A DNA stretch of 64,000 bases from NCBI RefSeq assembly GCF_020510445.1, contig NZ_JAHBAG010000001.1, positions 4,688,501-4,752,500 of the forward strand, written 5' to 3'. The translations under genes were made by a program, and so were the position numbers. Positions 8,997-19,021 of the stretch are shown here, in pieces. The number at the start of each line of letters is the position of its first letter. Positions within the stretch are counted from its first letter, which is position 1. The notes under the pieces are model-generated. The model was given only the letters and a program-made list of their open reading frames with translations, had not been told where the DNA came from and ran no database searches. Source of the stretch: Hydrogenophaga taeniospiralis (GTDB lineage Bacteria > Pseudomonadota > Gammaproteobacteria > Burkholderiales > Burkholderiaceae_C).

Positions 8997-10307
8997 TCAG
9001 TTCAGCAAAGCGGCCTTTTTCCAGGCCCCCTGCGCGGTGGCCTCGTCGCCCCGTTCTTCGGCCAGCAGGGCCAAGGCACACCAGGTGCGGCGCAGCAGGG
9101 TGGGCTCAAGCAGGCTGTGGCTCGCCTGACCCAGCAACTGGGCGGCCTTGCCCCAGAGCTGGCGCTGCATGCAGGCCTGCCCGGCGAGGTATTGCAGGTA
9201 GGCGTTGTTGGGCAACTGGCGCTGGGCCTGCTCCAGGCGTGCCAACCAGGTGGCGTCGAGCTGGGGGAGGCCCGGTTCCAGTGCCAGCACCAGCTGGCGC
9301 TGCTGTCCTGCATCCAGGGCCTCGAACCCCTGCCACACCGGATCCAGCCAGGTCCGGGCCAGGTCCGCGGCCTGCACACGGTCGGACTCGCCGACCAACG
9401 GATCGGTCACCAGTTGGTTGGCGCGTTGCGCAGCCGCCAGCGCCAGTTCGGGCACAGCGTGCTCGCTGGCGTCCAGCCCGTTCCAGACCTCCTGCAACTG
9501 CGGCAGGTCGTGCGCCTCGTGCAAGGCATCGAGCACCAGCCCTCGCACGATGCTGCGCGAAGCCTCGGGCGAAAACGCACGGTGCTTGGCCAACAGGCGC
9601 GCTGTTTCCAGCGCTTCGGCGGTGGCCCCACCGAGCCGCGCGACACGCAGCTTCAGGCGCAGCGCCTGGGTACGACGCGCCGCGCCCTGCGGCAGTTCGG
9701 CCAGGCGGCTGCGCGCGGCATCGTAGTCGCGGTCTTCCACCGCCCAGCGCACGGCGCGCAACAGCGCGCCTTCGACGGCCTCGGGCGCACTGCGAGTCAG
9801 TCTGGGGTGCAGTGCGGCCTGCAGGTTGGTATCGCGCCGTTCGCGGTTCTGCAGCGACTGCGCACTCTCGGCCAACAGCAGATGCGCCAGCAATTGCAAC
9901 TGATCACGCCGGGGCCAGGAGGTCGATGGGGAGGATTTCAGCTGGTCCAGCGCCTGCTGGGCCGACGCCTGGGCTCGCACGAACCGGCCCGACAGCTGGA
10001 GCGACAAGGCGTCCATCACGGCGCCCACCACCGCCCGCTCGATCTGCTGGCTGCGCCAGCGCTGCGCCTTCGCGGGCAAGTCGCGCAGGGCTCCGAAGGC
10101 CCGCAGGGCCAGGTGCAACAGCACAAAGCCCGCGACCAGGGCAAACAACACGAAGTTGAAGGAAACGTCAAAGCGGTAGGGCGGCCAGAAGAGCGTGAGC
10201 GTGGCCGCGTTGTGTCCGACCAGCAGGGCCAGCGCCACGGCCAGCGTGGCCAGCCCGAGCAGCCAGAACACACTGCGCATGGCCCCGCCCTGTCGTCTGC
10301 CGGTCAT
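8997..10307 (-). CDS. hemY: Heme biosynthesis protein HemY (TPR membrane protein)
   Basis: Inner-membrane HemY_N protein of 436 residues, linked to late porphyrin metabolism though its biochemistry is not settled. Two hydrophobic helices near the N-terminus (SVFWLLGLATLAVALALLVG and FNFVLFALVAGFVLLHLAL) precede a helical TPR-like domain rich in Ala and Leu. The ATG at 10307 overlaps the hemX stop as TGATG and has GGAGG six bases upstream, so it is preferred; the next ATG at 10280 (MRSVFWLL) is the alternative used by many homologues. It is the last gene of hemC-hemD-hemX-hemY. Confidence 0.88.
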   Translation of the reverse strand: MTGRRQGGAMRSVFWLLGLATLAVALALLVGHNAATLTLFWPPYRFDVSFNFVLFALVAGFVLLHLALRAFGALRDLPAKAQRWRSQQIERAVVGAVMDALSLQLSGRFVRAQASAQQALDQLKSSPSTSWPRRDQLQLLAHLLLAESAQSLQNRERRDTNLQAALHPRLTRSAPEAVEGALLRAVRWAVEDRDYDAARSRLAELPQGAARRTQALRLKLRVARLGGATAEALETARLLAKHRAFSPEASRSIVRGLVLDALHEAHDLPQLQEVWNGLDASEHAVPELALAAAQRANQLVTDPLVGESDRVQAADLARTWLDPVWQGFEALDAGQQRQLVLALEPGLPQLDATWLARLEQAQRQLPNNAYLQYLAGQACMQRQLWGKAAQLLGQASHSLLEPTLLRRTWCALALLAEERGDEATAQGAWKKAALLN

Positions 10308-11512
10308 CAGCGTCCTCCAGCGGCGGCGGCCAGCGCGGCCAAGGTTTCGTCGGGACGCGGCAGCTCGTTGTCCACCAGATCCTTGCGCAGTTGCGCGAGC
10401 GCGCTCCGCGCGCCCCCCACCAGCGGCGAGGTGGTTTCGAAATAGCGCGCCAGGGCCGCCTCCACCGCCTTGACATCGGCCTGACTCGACGTGAGGTGCC
10501 GGGCCAGCAAGCCCAGGCGGGCGTTGAGCAATTTGAGCTTGAGGTTTTCGCGCAGGAAAAACGCCTGTTCGGGCGCCATCAGGGCGGCTTCCGGGCGGTC
10601 GATGCGACTGACGCGCACCAGTTCGCGCCCACTGCGCGTGACGTCGGCCCAGATGCGGGCCCAGAGGGACTGCCAGGCCAGCGACACCCGGTCCCAGCCC
10701 TGGCTCGGCGCATCGCCATCGGAGGACGGCAAGGCCTCGGTCGATGCGGTCGCGGTGGCATCGCTGCCCGCCATGCTTGCCGCGGGAGCCGCTGGCTTCT
10801 CTGGCGCCGCTTTGCCCGCCTTGGGCGCGGCGCTTTTGGCTGCCCCCGCCACACGGGCGCGAGGCCCCACCTCGTTGAGGACGGGCCATTCATCCACCTG
10901 GCGCGCCAGTTCGTCCAGCCGCAGAACCAAGCCAGGAATGTCGGCCAGCGGGGCCTTCTGGATGCGGTCGATGTCCCGCGCAATGGCGCGCTGCACCGGG
11001 TTCAGACGGGGTTGGGCTGCGCGAGCGATGCGCTGGTCGGCCGCCTGCAGCGCGGAGATCAGCGGCTGGGCCGTGCCGGTGAGCTGGGCCTGCTGCTGCG
11101 CCAAGCGCAGCGCCGACTCCAGGTCCTGGACCAGGTTGTCGTCGCGCGAACGCGAGAGCGTGAGCATCAGCTCTTCGAGCTGGCTGCGCTGTAGGCTCAC
11201 CTCGGACAGCCGCACCTCGGCCACCGCCAGCCGGGCCTGCAGCTCCTGCGTCAGGGCCTCGGCCTGCGCGGCCAATCGGCGCGCGTCCGCGGCCTGCGTT
11301 GCGCTGTCCTGGCTGCGCCGCGCAAGTTCCTGCTGGGTGGACCCGAGCTTTTCCCACAACAGGCCACTCATGATCAATGCCAGGGTCGCCAGCACCATGG
11401 CCAGCACCGCCGCCCAGCGACCGGAGCGCGGTGCCGCGGTGGGCATCACCGAGGCCGCGCCGCCTGCGGCGGAAGGCGCGGAAAGAGGGGTATCGGGTTG
11501 GGTCTGGCTCAT
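10307..11512 (-). CDS. hemX: HemX-like membrane protein of the heme operon
   Basis: A 401-residue HemX-family protein (once annotated uroporphyrin-III C-methyltransferase, but without a methylase domain). It has a cytoplasmic Pro/Ala-rich N-terminus, one transmembrane helix (AAVLAMVLATLALIMSGLLW, about residues 34-54), and a long coiled coil (LGSTQQELARRSQDSATQ through EALTQEL). A globular region follows with DLESALRLAQQQAQLTG and a C-terminal FFLRENLKLKLLNARLGLLA typical of HemX. An Ala/Lys-rich insert lies near 220-250. The start codon overlaps the hemD stop as ATGA and the stop overlaps hemY, pointing to translational coupling. Confidence 0.88.
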   Translation of the reverse strand: MSQTQPDTPLSAPSAAGGAASVMPTAAPRSGRWAAVLAMVLATLALIMSGLLWEKLGSTQQELARRSQDSATQAADARRLAAQAEALTQELQARLAVAEVRLSEVSLQRSQLEELMLTLSRSRDDNLVQDLESALRLAQQQAQLTGTAQPLISALQAADQRIARAAQPRLNPVQRAIARDIDRIQKAPLADIPGLVLRLDELARQVDEWPVLNEVGPRARVAGAAKSAAPKAGKAAPEKPAAPAASMAGSDATATASTEALPSSDGDAPSQGWDRVSLAWQSLWARIWADVTRSGRELVRVSRIDRPEAALMAPEQAFFLRENLKLKLLNARLGLLARHLTSSQADVKAVEAALARYFETTSPLVGGARSALAQLRKDLVDNELPRPDETLAALAAAAGGR

Positions 11513-12378
11513 GGGCGGCTCCAGTTCGATTCTAGAGTGCGCAGCACGTCGAGCAGGGCCGGGCGGGTTTCCATCACCCGGCCAAAGCCGATCGCGCGCG
11601 CGGTGGCCGCGATGCGGGGGTGCGTGGCCAGCGCTGCCGCGCTTGACCAGTCCTGTTCGGGTGCGGCGGCGTGCAGGTGCTCCAGCGCCTCCGAACTGCT
11701 GAACAGCCAGACGCTGCCGGCGGCGCTGGCGGCGTCGACCTGTGCACGTTGGACACTGTCCCACAGCGGCGCATGGCGCTCGTAAGCCACGCAGGCGTCC
11801 ACCCGGGCGCCCGCAGCTTCACAGCGGCGGATCAGCCAGTCACGGCCGTTGCCGGCCAGCGCACCAGCGCCCGGCTCGGCTGGCGCATCCGGGGACGCGC
11901 CACGCACGATCAACACCAGGGCGCCGCCACGCAGCTGCGGCGCGACCACCGGCCACAGGGCCTCGGAATCGAACTGCGCCGCATCGGCCGGCGGGGCGTC
12001 GATCTGCGTAACCCCCAGGCCCAGCGGCGCCAGCGCCTGGGCGAGCACGCGCGCGGTACCGGGCCCCGGGGCCCAGAACCGGGTGTGCATTGCGTCGGGC
12101 GCTCGCGCGGGCATGGCCGGCGACCAGAAGTGGCCGACCGCGGCGGCGCTGACGAACATGATGGCGTCGGCCTCAAACCAATGGGCCCGCCAGTGCGCCA
12201 GCGTGGCCAGCTGCGCCGGGTCGTGGGGATCGGTGATCTCGATCAGCGGCAGGGCCTGCGCCGGCCAGCCCTGGGCCCCCAGGGCCTCCACCCAGACAGC
12301 GGCCTCCGACGCAGGCCGCGTGACGATGAGCCGCTCCAGCGGGCTCGCCTCGGGCCGCTGGACGGGTGCCGCGGTCAA
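11509..12378 (-). CDS. hemD: Uroporphyrinogen-III synthase
   Basis: Cyclises hydroxymethylbilane to uroporphyrinogen III with inversion of ring D. About 289 residues with the two-domain HemD fold: RLIVTRPASEAAVWVEAL at the N-terminus, ALPLIEI, VSAAAVGHFW, and a C-terminal WLFSSSEALEHL segment. Like most HemD proteins it is poorly conserved; identity rests on these motifs and on its place between hemC and hemX. A TTG at 12378, five bases after the hemC stop and preceded by GTGGAGG, is a better start than the ATG at 12438, which would overlap hemC by 56 bp. Confidence 0.85.
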   Translation of the reverse strand: MTAAPVQRPEASPLERLIVTRPASEAAVWVEALGAQGWPAQALPLIEITDPHDPAQLATLAHWRAHWFEADAIMFVSAAAVGHFWSPAMPARAPDAMHTRFWAPGPGTARVLAQALAPLGLGVTQIDAPPADAAQFDSEALWPVVAPQLRGGALVLIVRGASPDAPAEPGAGALAGNGRDWLIRRCEAAGARVDACVAYERHAPLWDSVQRAQVDAASAAGSVWLFSSSEALEHLHAAAPEQDWSSAAALATHPRIAATARAIGFGRVMETRPALLDVLRTLESNWSRP

Positions 12379-12382
12379 GGCT

Positions 12383-13351
12383 TCAAACCTCCACGGCGGG
12401 AGGCTGGGCACCGGCCGCGCGCAGGGCCTCGGCCACACGCTGGCCCAGAGCCTCGGCCTGCGCCAGATCGCGCACCGGAGCCTGCTCGCTCACCCGCACC
12501 ACACCTTGCAGGCCGTCGGGGTCGCCCCAGGCGGCGTCGAGCCGCAGCTGGCCCGACCCGGCCGCTTCCCACTGGGCATAGGCCGCCAGCGGCATGGAGC
12601 AACTGCCGCCCATGGCACGCGACACCGTGCGCTCGGCCGCCACGCGGTACCAGGTGGGCAGGTGCACCAGCGGCGCCAGTGCCTCGATGAGATCGGGCCG
12701 GTCGGCCCGCACCTCGATGCCCAGCGCGCCCTGCCCGGCGGCGGGCAAGGAATCGGCGGGTTCAAAAACGTGGCGGATGCGCCCGGACAAGCCCAGGCGC
12801 TTGAGGCCGGCGGCGGCCAGCACGATGGCGTGGTACTGGCCTTCGTCGAGCTTGCGCAGGCGGGTGTCCAGATTGCCGCGCAGCGGCTCGATGCGCACGT
12901 CGGCACGGCCAAGCGCGTCGAGCGCTTCACGCAACAGCACCAGACGGCGCAGGCTGGAGGTGCCCACCACCGCGCCCTGGGGCAGCTCGGCCAGCGAAGC
13001 GCACGCCGAAGACACCCAGGCGTCGCGCGGGTCCTCGCGCTCCATCACGCAGGCCAGCACGAAACCCTCGGGCAGGTCCATCGGGACGTCCTTGAGCGAA
13101 TGCACGGCCATGTCGGCACGCCCCTCTTCAAGAGCCACCTCCAGCTCTTTCACGAAGAGCCCCTTGCCACCCACCTTGGACAGGCTGCGGTCCAGGATCT
13201 GGTCGCCCTTGGTGGTCATGCCCAGCAGGTTCACCCGGTGCCCCCGTTGCTCCAGCAGCGCCTTGACGTGCTCGGCCTGCCACAAGGCGAGACGGCTTTC
13301 CCGGGTGGCGATGGTGATGGACAGCGCGGGGGGGGTGTTTGAAATCGACAC
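12383..13351 (-). CDS. hemC: Porphobilinogen deaminase (hydroxymethylbilane synthase)
   Basis: Polymerises four porphobilinogens to hydroxymethylbilane. The 322 residues include [22 protein letters not shown], the active-site [44 protein letters not shown], and [12 protein letters not shown] with the cysteine that anchors the dipyrromethane cofactor. Translation appears to begin at GTG 13351, directly after an in-frame stop. It is the first gene of the minus-strand heme operon and is divergent from ppc, with 130 bp shared upstream DNA. Confidence 0.96.
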   Translation of the reverse strand: MSISNTPPALSITIATRESRLALWQAEHVKALLEQRGHRVNLLGMTTKGDQILDRSLSKVGGKGLFVKELEVALEEGRADMAVHSLKDVPMDLPEGFVLACVMEREDPRDAWVSSACASLAELPQGAVVGTSSLRRLVLLREALDALGRADVRIEPLRGNLDTRLRKLDEGQYHAIVLAAAGLKRLGLSGRIRHVFEPADSLPAAGQGALGIEVRADRPDLIEALAPLVHLPTWYRVAAERTVSRAMGGSCSMPLAAYAQWEAAGSGQLRLDAAWGDPDGLQGVVRVSEQAPVRDLAQAEALGQRVAEALRAAGAQPPAVEV

Positions 13352-13481
13352 GGCGAAGGATCACAAAAGATCATGCCCGTAGGGGGCGTTTCCGTACCCG
13401 CTTGGTAACGGGAAGGGCAACTTTGGATGCTAGCATGGCCGCTGCCAAAAATATCAGCAACCCCCACCCGACACGCCCGCC

Positions 13482-16325
13482 ATGAGCCGATCGCCTGCCC
13501 GTCCCGTCGCCGCACTCCCCGTCACCCGTCCCACCGCCACACGGAGTGCATCGCGCGCCGACAAGGACCAGCCGCTGATCGACGACATCCGCCTGCTCGG
13601 GCGCATTCTGGGCGACGTGATCCGCGAACAGGAAGGACAGGCCGCCTTCGATCTGATTGAACAGATCCGCCAGCTCTCGGTGGCGTTCCGGCGCCACGCC
13701 GACCAGTCGGCCGACAAGTCGCTCAAGAAGCTGCTCAAAGGCCTCAGCGGCGACCAGACCGTGAGCGTAATCCGCGCCTTCACCTACTTCAGCCACCTGG
13801 CCAACCTGGCCGAGGACCGGCACCACATCCGGCGCCGCGCCGTGCACGAGCGGGCCGGCGATCTGCAAGAAGGCAGCCTGGCCATGACGCTGCAGCGGTT
13901 GAAAAAGGCCGGCATCGCGCCGGACCAGATCGTCCAGACGCTCGCGCAGGCCCACATTTCGCCGGTGCTCACCGCCCACCCCACCGAAGTGCAGCGCAAG
14001 AGCATCCTGGATGCCGAGCGCGCCATCGCCCATCTGCTGGCCGAACGCGAACACCTGCTGCCGCGCGACCAGGCCGACTTCGACGCCCAGCTGCGCGCCC
14101 ACGTGACCCAGCTCTGGCAAACCCGTCTGCTGCGCTTCACCAAGCTGACCGTGGCCGACGAGATCGAAAACGCGCTGAGCTATTACCAGGCCACCTTTCT
14201 GACGCAGATCCCCCGCATCTACCGCGACCTGGAAGAGGGCCTGGGCGACAGCGTGGCACCGTTTCTTCGCATGGGCCAGTGGATCGGCGGCGACCGCGAC
14301 GGCAACCCCAACGTCACGGCCCAGACGCTGGAGCTCGCCCTGCACAGCCAGGCCGACCTGGTGCTGCGCCACCACCTGACCCAGGTGCACCTCCTGGGCG
14401 CCGAGCTGTCCGTGTCGGCCATGCTGGCGCGGGTCAGCCCCGAGATGCAGGCGCTGGCCGAACGATCGCCCGACACCAACGCGCACCGCCAGGACGAACC
14501 CTACCGCCGCGCCCTCACCGGCATGTACGCCCGCCTGGCCGCCACGCTGCAACAGCTGACCGGCGGCGAGGCCGCACGCCACGCCGTGGCACCGCAGCAG
14601 CCCTACGGCAACGCCGGTGAGTTCCTGGCCGACCTGCGCACCATCGAAGCCTCGCTGGAGGCGAACCACGGCGCGGCCCTGGCACGCGCGCGCCTGCACC
14701 CCCTGATCCGCACCGTCGAGGTGTTCGGCTTTCATCTGGCCACCATCGACCTGCGCCAGAGCTCGGACCAGCACGAGGCGGTGGTGGCCGAGCTGCTGGC
14801 CACGGCGCGCATCGAGCCGCACTATGGGCAGCTGGACGAAGTCGGCAAACGCGCCCTGCTGCTGCGCCAGCTCAACGACGCGCGACCGCTGCGCGTGCCG
14901 GGCGCGGCCTACTCGGCCCACACCCTGGGCGAGCTGGCGATCTTCGAGAACGCCCGCAGCGGGCGCGAGCGCTTTGGCGCGCAGGCCATCCGCCACTGCA
15001 TCATCAGCCACACCGAAACCGTGAGCGATCTGCTGGAGGTGCTGGTGCTGCAGAAAGAAGCCGGCCTGATGCGCGGCCTGCTGCAGGAAGACGCGCGCTG
15101 CGACCTGATCGTGGTGCCGCTGTTCGAGACCATCGAAGACCTGCGCAACGCCGCGCCCATCATGCGCGACTACTACGCCCTGCCGGGCGTGCGCGCCATG
15201 GTGCAGCGGGGCGCGACCGACGGATACAGCGAGCAAGACATCATGCTTGGCTACTCCGACAGCAACAAGGACGGCGGCATCTTCACCAGCAACTGGGAGC
15301 TCTACCGCGCCGAGACCGATCTGGTCGAACTGTTCGATGCGCTGAACCTGGACGCACCACAGAAAATCGGCCTGCGCATGTTCCACGGACGTGGCGGCAC
15401 CGTGGGGCGCGGCGGTGGCCCGAGCTACCAGGCCATCCTGGCCCAGCCCCCCGGCACGGTGCGTGGCCAGATCCGGCTGACCGAACAGGGCGAGGTGATC
15501 GGCTCCAAATACGCCAACCCGGAGATCGGCCGGCGCAACCTGGAAACCCTGGTGGCCGCCACCCTCGAAGCCACGCTGCTGCAACCCACGCGCAACGCCC
15601 CCAAGGCCTTTCTGGACGCCGCGGCCGAACTCTCGACCGCCAGCATGTCGGCCTACCGCGCGCTGGTGTACGACACCCCGCGTTTCGCCGAGTATTTCTT
15701 CGCCGCCACGCCGATCCGAGAGATCGCCGAGCTCAACATTGGCTCGCGCCCGGCCTCGCGCAAAGCCACACAGAAGATCGAAGACCTGCGCGCCATTCCC
15801 TGGGGGTTCAGCTGGGGCCAGTGTCGCCTGACGCTGCCCGGCTGGTACGGCTTTGGTTCGGCCGTGCAGACCTTTCTGCACCGCGACGGCCCCCAGGGCG
15901 TGGCGAAACAGAAGGCCCTGCTGCAGAAGATGGTGAAACAGTGGCCTTTCTTCAGCACCCTGCTCTCCAACATGGACATGGTGCTGGCCAAGAGCGACCT
16001 GGCCCTGGCCTCGCGCTACGCCGAACTGGTGCCCGACAAACGCCTGCGCACCAAGGTCTTCACCGCCATCGAAGCCGAATGGCACCGCACCGCCGACGCG
16101 CTTTCGCTGATCACGGGCGAGAAACACCGGCTGGTGAACAACGCGGCGCTGCAGCGCTCCATGCGCCACCGCTTCCCCTACATCGACCCGCTGCACCACC
16201 TGCAGGTGGAGCTGGTGCGGCGCTACCGCGCGGGGGAAAACCAGGCCGATCGCGACGAAAAGGTGCGCCGCGGCATCCACATCTCCATCAACGGCATTGC
16301 CGCGGGGCTGCGGAACACGGGGTAA
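13482..16325 (+). CDS. ppc: Phosphoenolpyruvate carboxylase
   Basis: Anaplerotic enzyme adding bicarbonate to PEP to give oxaloacetate. Full length at 947 residues. It shows [17 protein letters not shown] with the catalytic His, [47 protein letters not shown] (the glycine-rich catalytic loop), and the invariant C-terminus [14 protein letters not shown]. The N-terminal 40 residues are less conserved. The ATG at 13482 sits 130 bp from hemC. A short perfect palindrome ATGCTAGCAT lies in the shared gap at 13427-13436. Confidence 0.97.
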   Translation: MSRSPARPVAALPVTRPTATRSASRADKDQPLIDDIRLLGRILGDVIREQEGQAAFDLIEQIRQLSVAFRRHADQSADKSLKKLLKGLSGDQTVSVIRAFTYFSHLANLAEDRHHIRRRAVHERAGDLQEGSLAMTLQRLKKAGIAPDQIVQTLAQAHISPVLTAHPTEVQRKSILDAERAIAHLLAEREHLLPRDQADFDAQLRAHVTQLWQTRLLRFTKLTVADEIENALSYYQATFLTQIPRIYRDLEEGLGDSVAPFLRMGQWIGGDRDGNPNVTAQTLELALHSQADLVLRHHLTQVHLLGAELSVSAMLARVSPEMQALAERSPDTNAHRQDEPYRRALTGMYARLAATLQQLTGGEAARHAVAPQQPYGNAGEFLADLRTIEASLEANHGAALARARLHPLIRTVEVFGFHLATIDLRQSSDQHEAVVAELLATARIEPHYGQLDEVGKRALLLRQLNDARPLRVPGAAYSAHTLGELAIFENARSGRERFGAQAIRHCIISHTETVSDLLEVLVLQKEAGLMRGLLQEDARCDLIVVPLFETIEDLRNAAPIMRDYYALPGVRAMVQRGATDGYSEQDIMLGYSDSNKDGGIFTSNWELYRAETDLVELFDALNLDAPQKIGLRMFHGRGGTVGRGGGPSYQAILAQPPGTVRGQIRLTEQGEVIGSKYANPEIGRRNLETLVAATLEATLLQPTRNAPKAFLDAAAELSTASMSAYRALVYDTPRFAEYFFAATPIREIAELNIGSRPASRKATQKIEDLRAIPWGFSWGQCRLTLPGWYGFGSAVQTFLHRDGPQGVAKQKALLQKMVKQWPFFSTLLSNMDMVLAKSDLALASRYAELVPDKRLRTKVFTAIEAEWHRTADALSLITGEKHRLVNNAALQRSMRHRFPYIDPLHHLQVELVRRYRAGENQADRDEKVRRGIHISINGIAAGLRNTG

Positions 16326-16329
16326 CCCC

Positions 16330-16405
16330 CCCACGCCAGCCCCCCAAAAAGGGCAACCCCCCGCGGCCGGGCGAAACCCGTTCCGCGGTGTTCCGGGTGG
16401 CAGTC
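16330..16405. repeat. Copy of the dispersed GC-rich intergenic repeat (ppc 3' side)
   Basis: Starts just after the ppc stop with CACGCCAGCCCCCCAAAAAG and continues with GCGGCCGGGCGAAACCCGTT and a CCGCGGTGTTCCGGG tail. This is a diverged member of the family whose best copies are at 55937 and 51422. Confidence 0.55.
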
Positions 16406-16472
16406 ACCTCATTCGTTTCAGGTTTTGCTTCTCGGGCCAGCACGGTGATCTGGTCAACCCTAAAATGGATCG

Positions 16473-17327
16473 GTGACCCACATGCTCAACGCCGACCTCC
16501 ACTGCCATTCCATCGTCTCTGACGGCACCCTCACGCCCGAGGCGCTCGCGCAGCGCGCCCAGGCCAACGGGGTCGAGCTCTGGTCGCTGACCGACCACGA
16601 CGAAATCGGCGGCCAGGCCCGCGCCCTGGCGGCCGCCCAGGCGCTGGGGCTGCGCTACATCACGGGTGCCGAAGTGTCGGTCACCTTCGCCGGCACCACG
16701 GTTCACATCGTCGGGCTGGGCATGGACCCGGACCACCCCGGTCTGGTGAACGGTCTGCGCGCCACGCGCGGTGGACGCGAGCAGCGCGCCCGCGCCATGA
16801 GCGACGACCTGGCCCGCGTGGGCATAGCCGGCGCCTACGAAGGCGCCCTGAAATACGTGGACAACCCCGAGCTCATCTCACGCACCCACTTCGCGCGCTA
16901 CCTGGTGGAAGCGGGTGTGTGCCGCGACACCAACGAGGTGTTCCGCAAGTTCATCACCGAAGGCAAACCCGGCTTTGTGCCACACCGCTGGGCCTCGCTG
17001 GGTGATGCGGTGGGCTGGATCACGCAGGCCGGCGGCATGGCGGTGATTGCCCACCCGGGGCGCTACAAGCTCACCGCCAACGAAGAGTTCGCCCTCTTCA
17101 CCGAATTCAAGTCGCACGGCGGCCAGGGCGTGGAGGTGGTGACCGGGGCCCACGGCCAGGCCGACTACGTGAAGTATGCCGGCTATTGCCACGAGTTCGG
17201 TCTGGCGGCCTCCCGCGGCAGCGATTTCCACAGCCCCGAAGAGAGCCACACCGATCTGGGCAAGCTGCCCGACCTGCCCGGCAGCGTCACGCCGGTGTGG
17301 GAGCTGTTGCAGTCGCGCATCCACTGA
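16473..17327 (+). CDS. PHP-domain phosphoesterase (TrpH/YciV/RNase AM-like)
   Basis: A 284-residue metal-dependent PHP phosphoesterase. Metal-binding motifs are DLHCHSIVSDGTL, LTDHDEIGG, AEVSVTFAG, VIAHPGRYKL and SRGSDFHSPEE. Family members hydrolyse 3',5'-nucleoside bisphosphates or act as the 5'-3' RNase AM that trims rRNA 5' ends. Either a GTG at 16473 or an ATG at 16482 could start it. A TAAAAT at 16461-16466 would place the RNA start almost at the GTG, giving a very short leader or a leaderless message. Its stop overlaps the next gene as TGATG. As in E. coli, a yciO-like gene is close by. Confidence 0.88.
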   Translation: MTHMLNADLHCHSIVSDGTLTPEALAQRAQANGVELWSLTDHDEIGGQARALAAAQALGLRYITGAEVSVTFAGTTVHIVGLGMDPDHPGLVNGLRATRGGREQRARAMSDDLARVGIAGAYEGALKYVDNPELISRTHFARYLVEAGVCRDTNEVFRKFITEGKPGFVPHRWASLGDAVGWITQAGGMAVIAHPGRYKLTANEEFALFTEFKSHGGQGVEVVTGAHGQADYVKYAGYCHEFGLAASRGSDFHSPEESHTDLGKLPDLPGSVTPVWELLQSRIH

Positions 17328-18238
17328 TGGGCGCGCCATCGTCCCCGCGCGGGAACGCGCACGCGATGCTGGGCATCGTGTTTCTGGTCAGCGCCACCGC
17401 CTGCTTCGCCGTGCTCGACACGGCCGTCAAGTACGTCGGGGCCTTCGTCTCGGTGCTGATCGCGGTCTGGTTCCGCTACACCTTCCAGGCGGTCGCGGTC
17501 ACGGCCGTCATGCTGCCGATGCGTGGGCGCTCGCTGCTGCGCACGGCACACCCGCGCTTTCAGCTGCTGCGAGGGGCCTTGTTGCTGCTGGTCAGCGTGC
17601 TGTCGTTCATCAGCGTGCAATACATGCCGGTGGGCGAGTTCACGGCCATCGTCATGATCACCCCCCTGGTGGTCACGCTGCTGGCGGCGCTGCTGCTGAA
17701 GGAGCGCGTGAGCGCCCTGCGCTGGGTGCTGGTCACCGGTGGATTCGTCGGCGCCCTGCTGGTGGTGCAGCCCGGCGGCGACGTGATCGGCTGGGCCAGC
17801 CTGCTGCCGCTGCTGATGGTGTTCACCTACGCCTGGTTCCAGATCCTCACCAGCCAGATGGCGCGCACCGAAGACCCCATGACCATGCACTTCTACACCG
17901 GCTGGGTCGGCGCGCTGTTGGCCAGCGTGGCGCTGCCCCTGGCCTGGCAGGCCCTGCCCGACGCGCGGACCTTCGCCCTGCTGTGCCTGGTCGGCCTGAT
18001 GGGCACGGTGGGCCATTTCCTGCTGATCCTGGCCTTTGCGCGCACCCGTGCCTCCACACTCACGCCCTACCTGTATGCGCAGATCGGTTTCGCCATGTTC
18101 TGCGGCTGGCTGGTGTTTGACCACATCCCCGGCCGGCTCGAACTCGCCGGCATCGCCATGATCGTTTTGTGCGGCGCCAGCGCGAGCTGGCTGACTGCGC
18201 GCGACCAGCGCCTGCCGGTGGACCAGCCGGAGGCCTGA
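17327..18238 (+). CDS. EamA/DMT superfamily transporter
   Basis: A 303-residue integral membrane protein with about ten hydrophobic helices and two EamA repeats: MLGIVFLVSATACFAVLDTA opens the first and WASLLPLLMVFTYAWFQIL the second. The ETA-like VGEFTAIVMITPLVVTLLAA and ALLLKERVS segments are typical of drug/metabolite exporters. Its substrate is unknown. The ATG at 17327 overlaps the upstream TGA, implying coupled translation with the PHP gene. Confidence 0.88.
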   Translation: MGAPSSPRGNAHAMLGIVFLVSATACFAVLDTAVKYVGAFVSVLIAVWFRYTFQAVAVTAVMLPMRGRSLLRTAHPRFQLLRGALLLLVSVLSFISVQYMPVGEFTAIVMITPLVVTLLAALLLKERVSALRWVLVTGGFVGALLVVQPGGDVIGWASLLPLLMVFTYAWFQILTSQMARTEDPMTMHFYTGWVGALLASVALPLAWQALPDARTFALLCLVGLMGTVGHFLLILAFARTRASTLTPYLYAQIGFAMFCGWLVFDHIPGRLELAGIAMIVLCGASASWLTARDQRLPVDQPEA

Positions 18239-18300
18239 GCGCGCCTCGCCAGCCCGGCGACACCGAAGCACGACGCGGTGAGCCTCGTCACAATACGGGC

Positions 18301-18936
18301 ATGTCCCAGTATTTCGAAGTCCATCCCGACAACCCGCAGCCGCGTCTGCTCAAGCAGGCGGTGCAGCTGCTGGAGCGCGGCGGCGTGCTCGCCGTGCCCA
18401 CCGATTCGAGCTACGCCCTGGTCTGCCACCTCGATGACAAGGCCGCGGCCGACCGGCTGCGCCGCATCCGCCAGGTGGACGACAAGCACCACCTGACCCT
18501 GCTGTGCCGCGACCTGAGCGAACTCGCCAGCTATGCCAAGGTGGACAACCGCCAATACCGCCTGCTCAAGCTCGCCACGCCCGGTCCCTACACCTTCATC
18601 CTGGAGGCCAGCAAGGAAGTGCCCCGACGCCTGAGCCATCCGTCGCGCAAGACGATCGGCCTGCGCGTGCCGCGGCACCACAGCCTGCTGGCGCTGCTGG
18701 AACTGCACAACGGCGCGCTGCTCGCCACGACCCTGATCCCTCCGGGCGAAACCGCGCCGCTGAACGATGCACAAGAGATCCGCGAACGCTTCGAACACGA
18801 CATCGCGGGGGTGATCGACGCAGGCGCCTGCGCGCTTGAACCGACCACCGTGATCGACCTCACCCCCATGGGCACCGGCGGCGAGCCCGAGGTGGTGCGC
18901 ATCGGCCAGGGCGCCCTCGACCCCCTGGGTCTCTGA
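18301..18936 (+). CDS. Sua5/YciO/YrdC family protein (YciO-like)
   Basis: A 211-residue protein of the threonylcarbamoyl-AMP synthase superfamily. It carries the nucleotide-binding GGVLAVPTDSSYALVCHLDD, the RRIRQVDDKHHLTLL segment in place of the KxR motif, and PGPYTFILEASKEVPRRL. It resembles YciO more than the essential TsaC/Sua5, so its tRNA-modification role is uncertain. Translation starts at ATG 18301; a CACAAT hexamer ends only six bases upstream, so the message may be nearly leaderless. Confidence 0.85.
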   Translation: MSQYFEVHPDNPQPRLLKQAVQLLERGGVLAVPTDSSYALVCHLDDKAAADRLRRIRQVDDKHHLTLLCRDLSELASYAKVDNRQYRLLKLATPGPYTFILEASKEVPRRLSHPSRKTIGLRVPRHHSLLALLELHNGALLATTLIPPGETAPLNDAQEIRERFEHDIAGVIDAGACALEPTTVIDLTPMGTGGEPEVVRIGQGALDPLGL

Positions 18937-19021
18937 AAGCCGCCAGCCGGTCGCGCCAGCGACCCCGGCCCCAGGCCGGCCACGCCCATCTGGGACAATA
19001 GCGCTTTGCCCGCCGCCCGCC

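Noticed and set aside
13427..13436. Perfect palindrome ATGCTAGCAT in the hemC-ppc gap
   Set aside because: A 10-bp palindrome alone is expected by chance at this scale and no matching regulator is nearby.
13371..16334. 987-codon open frame antisense to ppc
   Set aside because: Mirror of an unmistakable PEP carboxylase; no independent start or ribosome site and His/Gln-rich composition.
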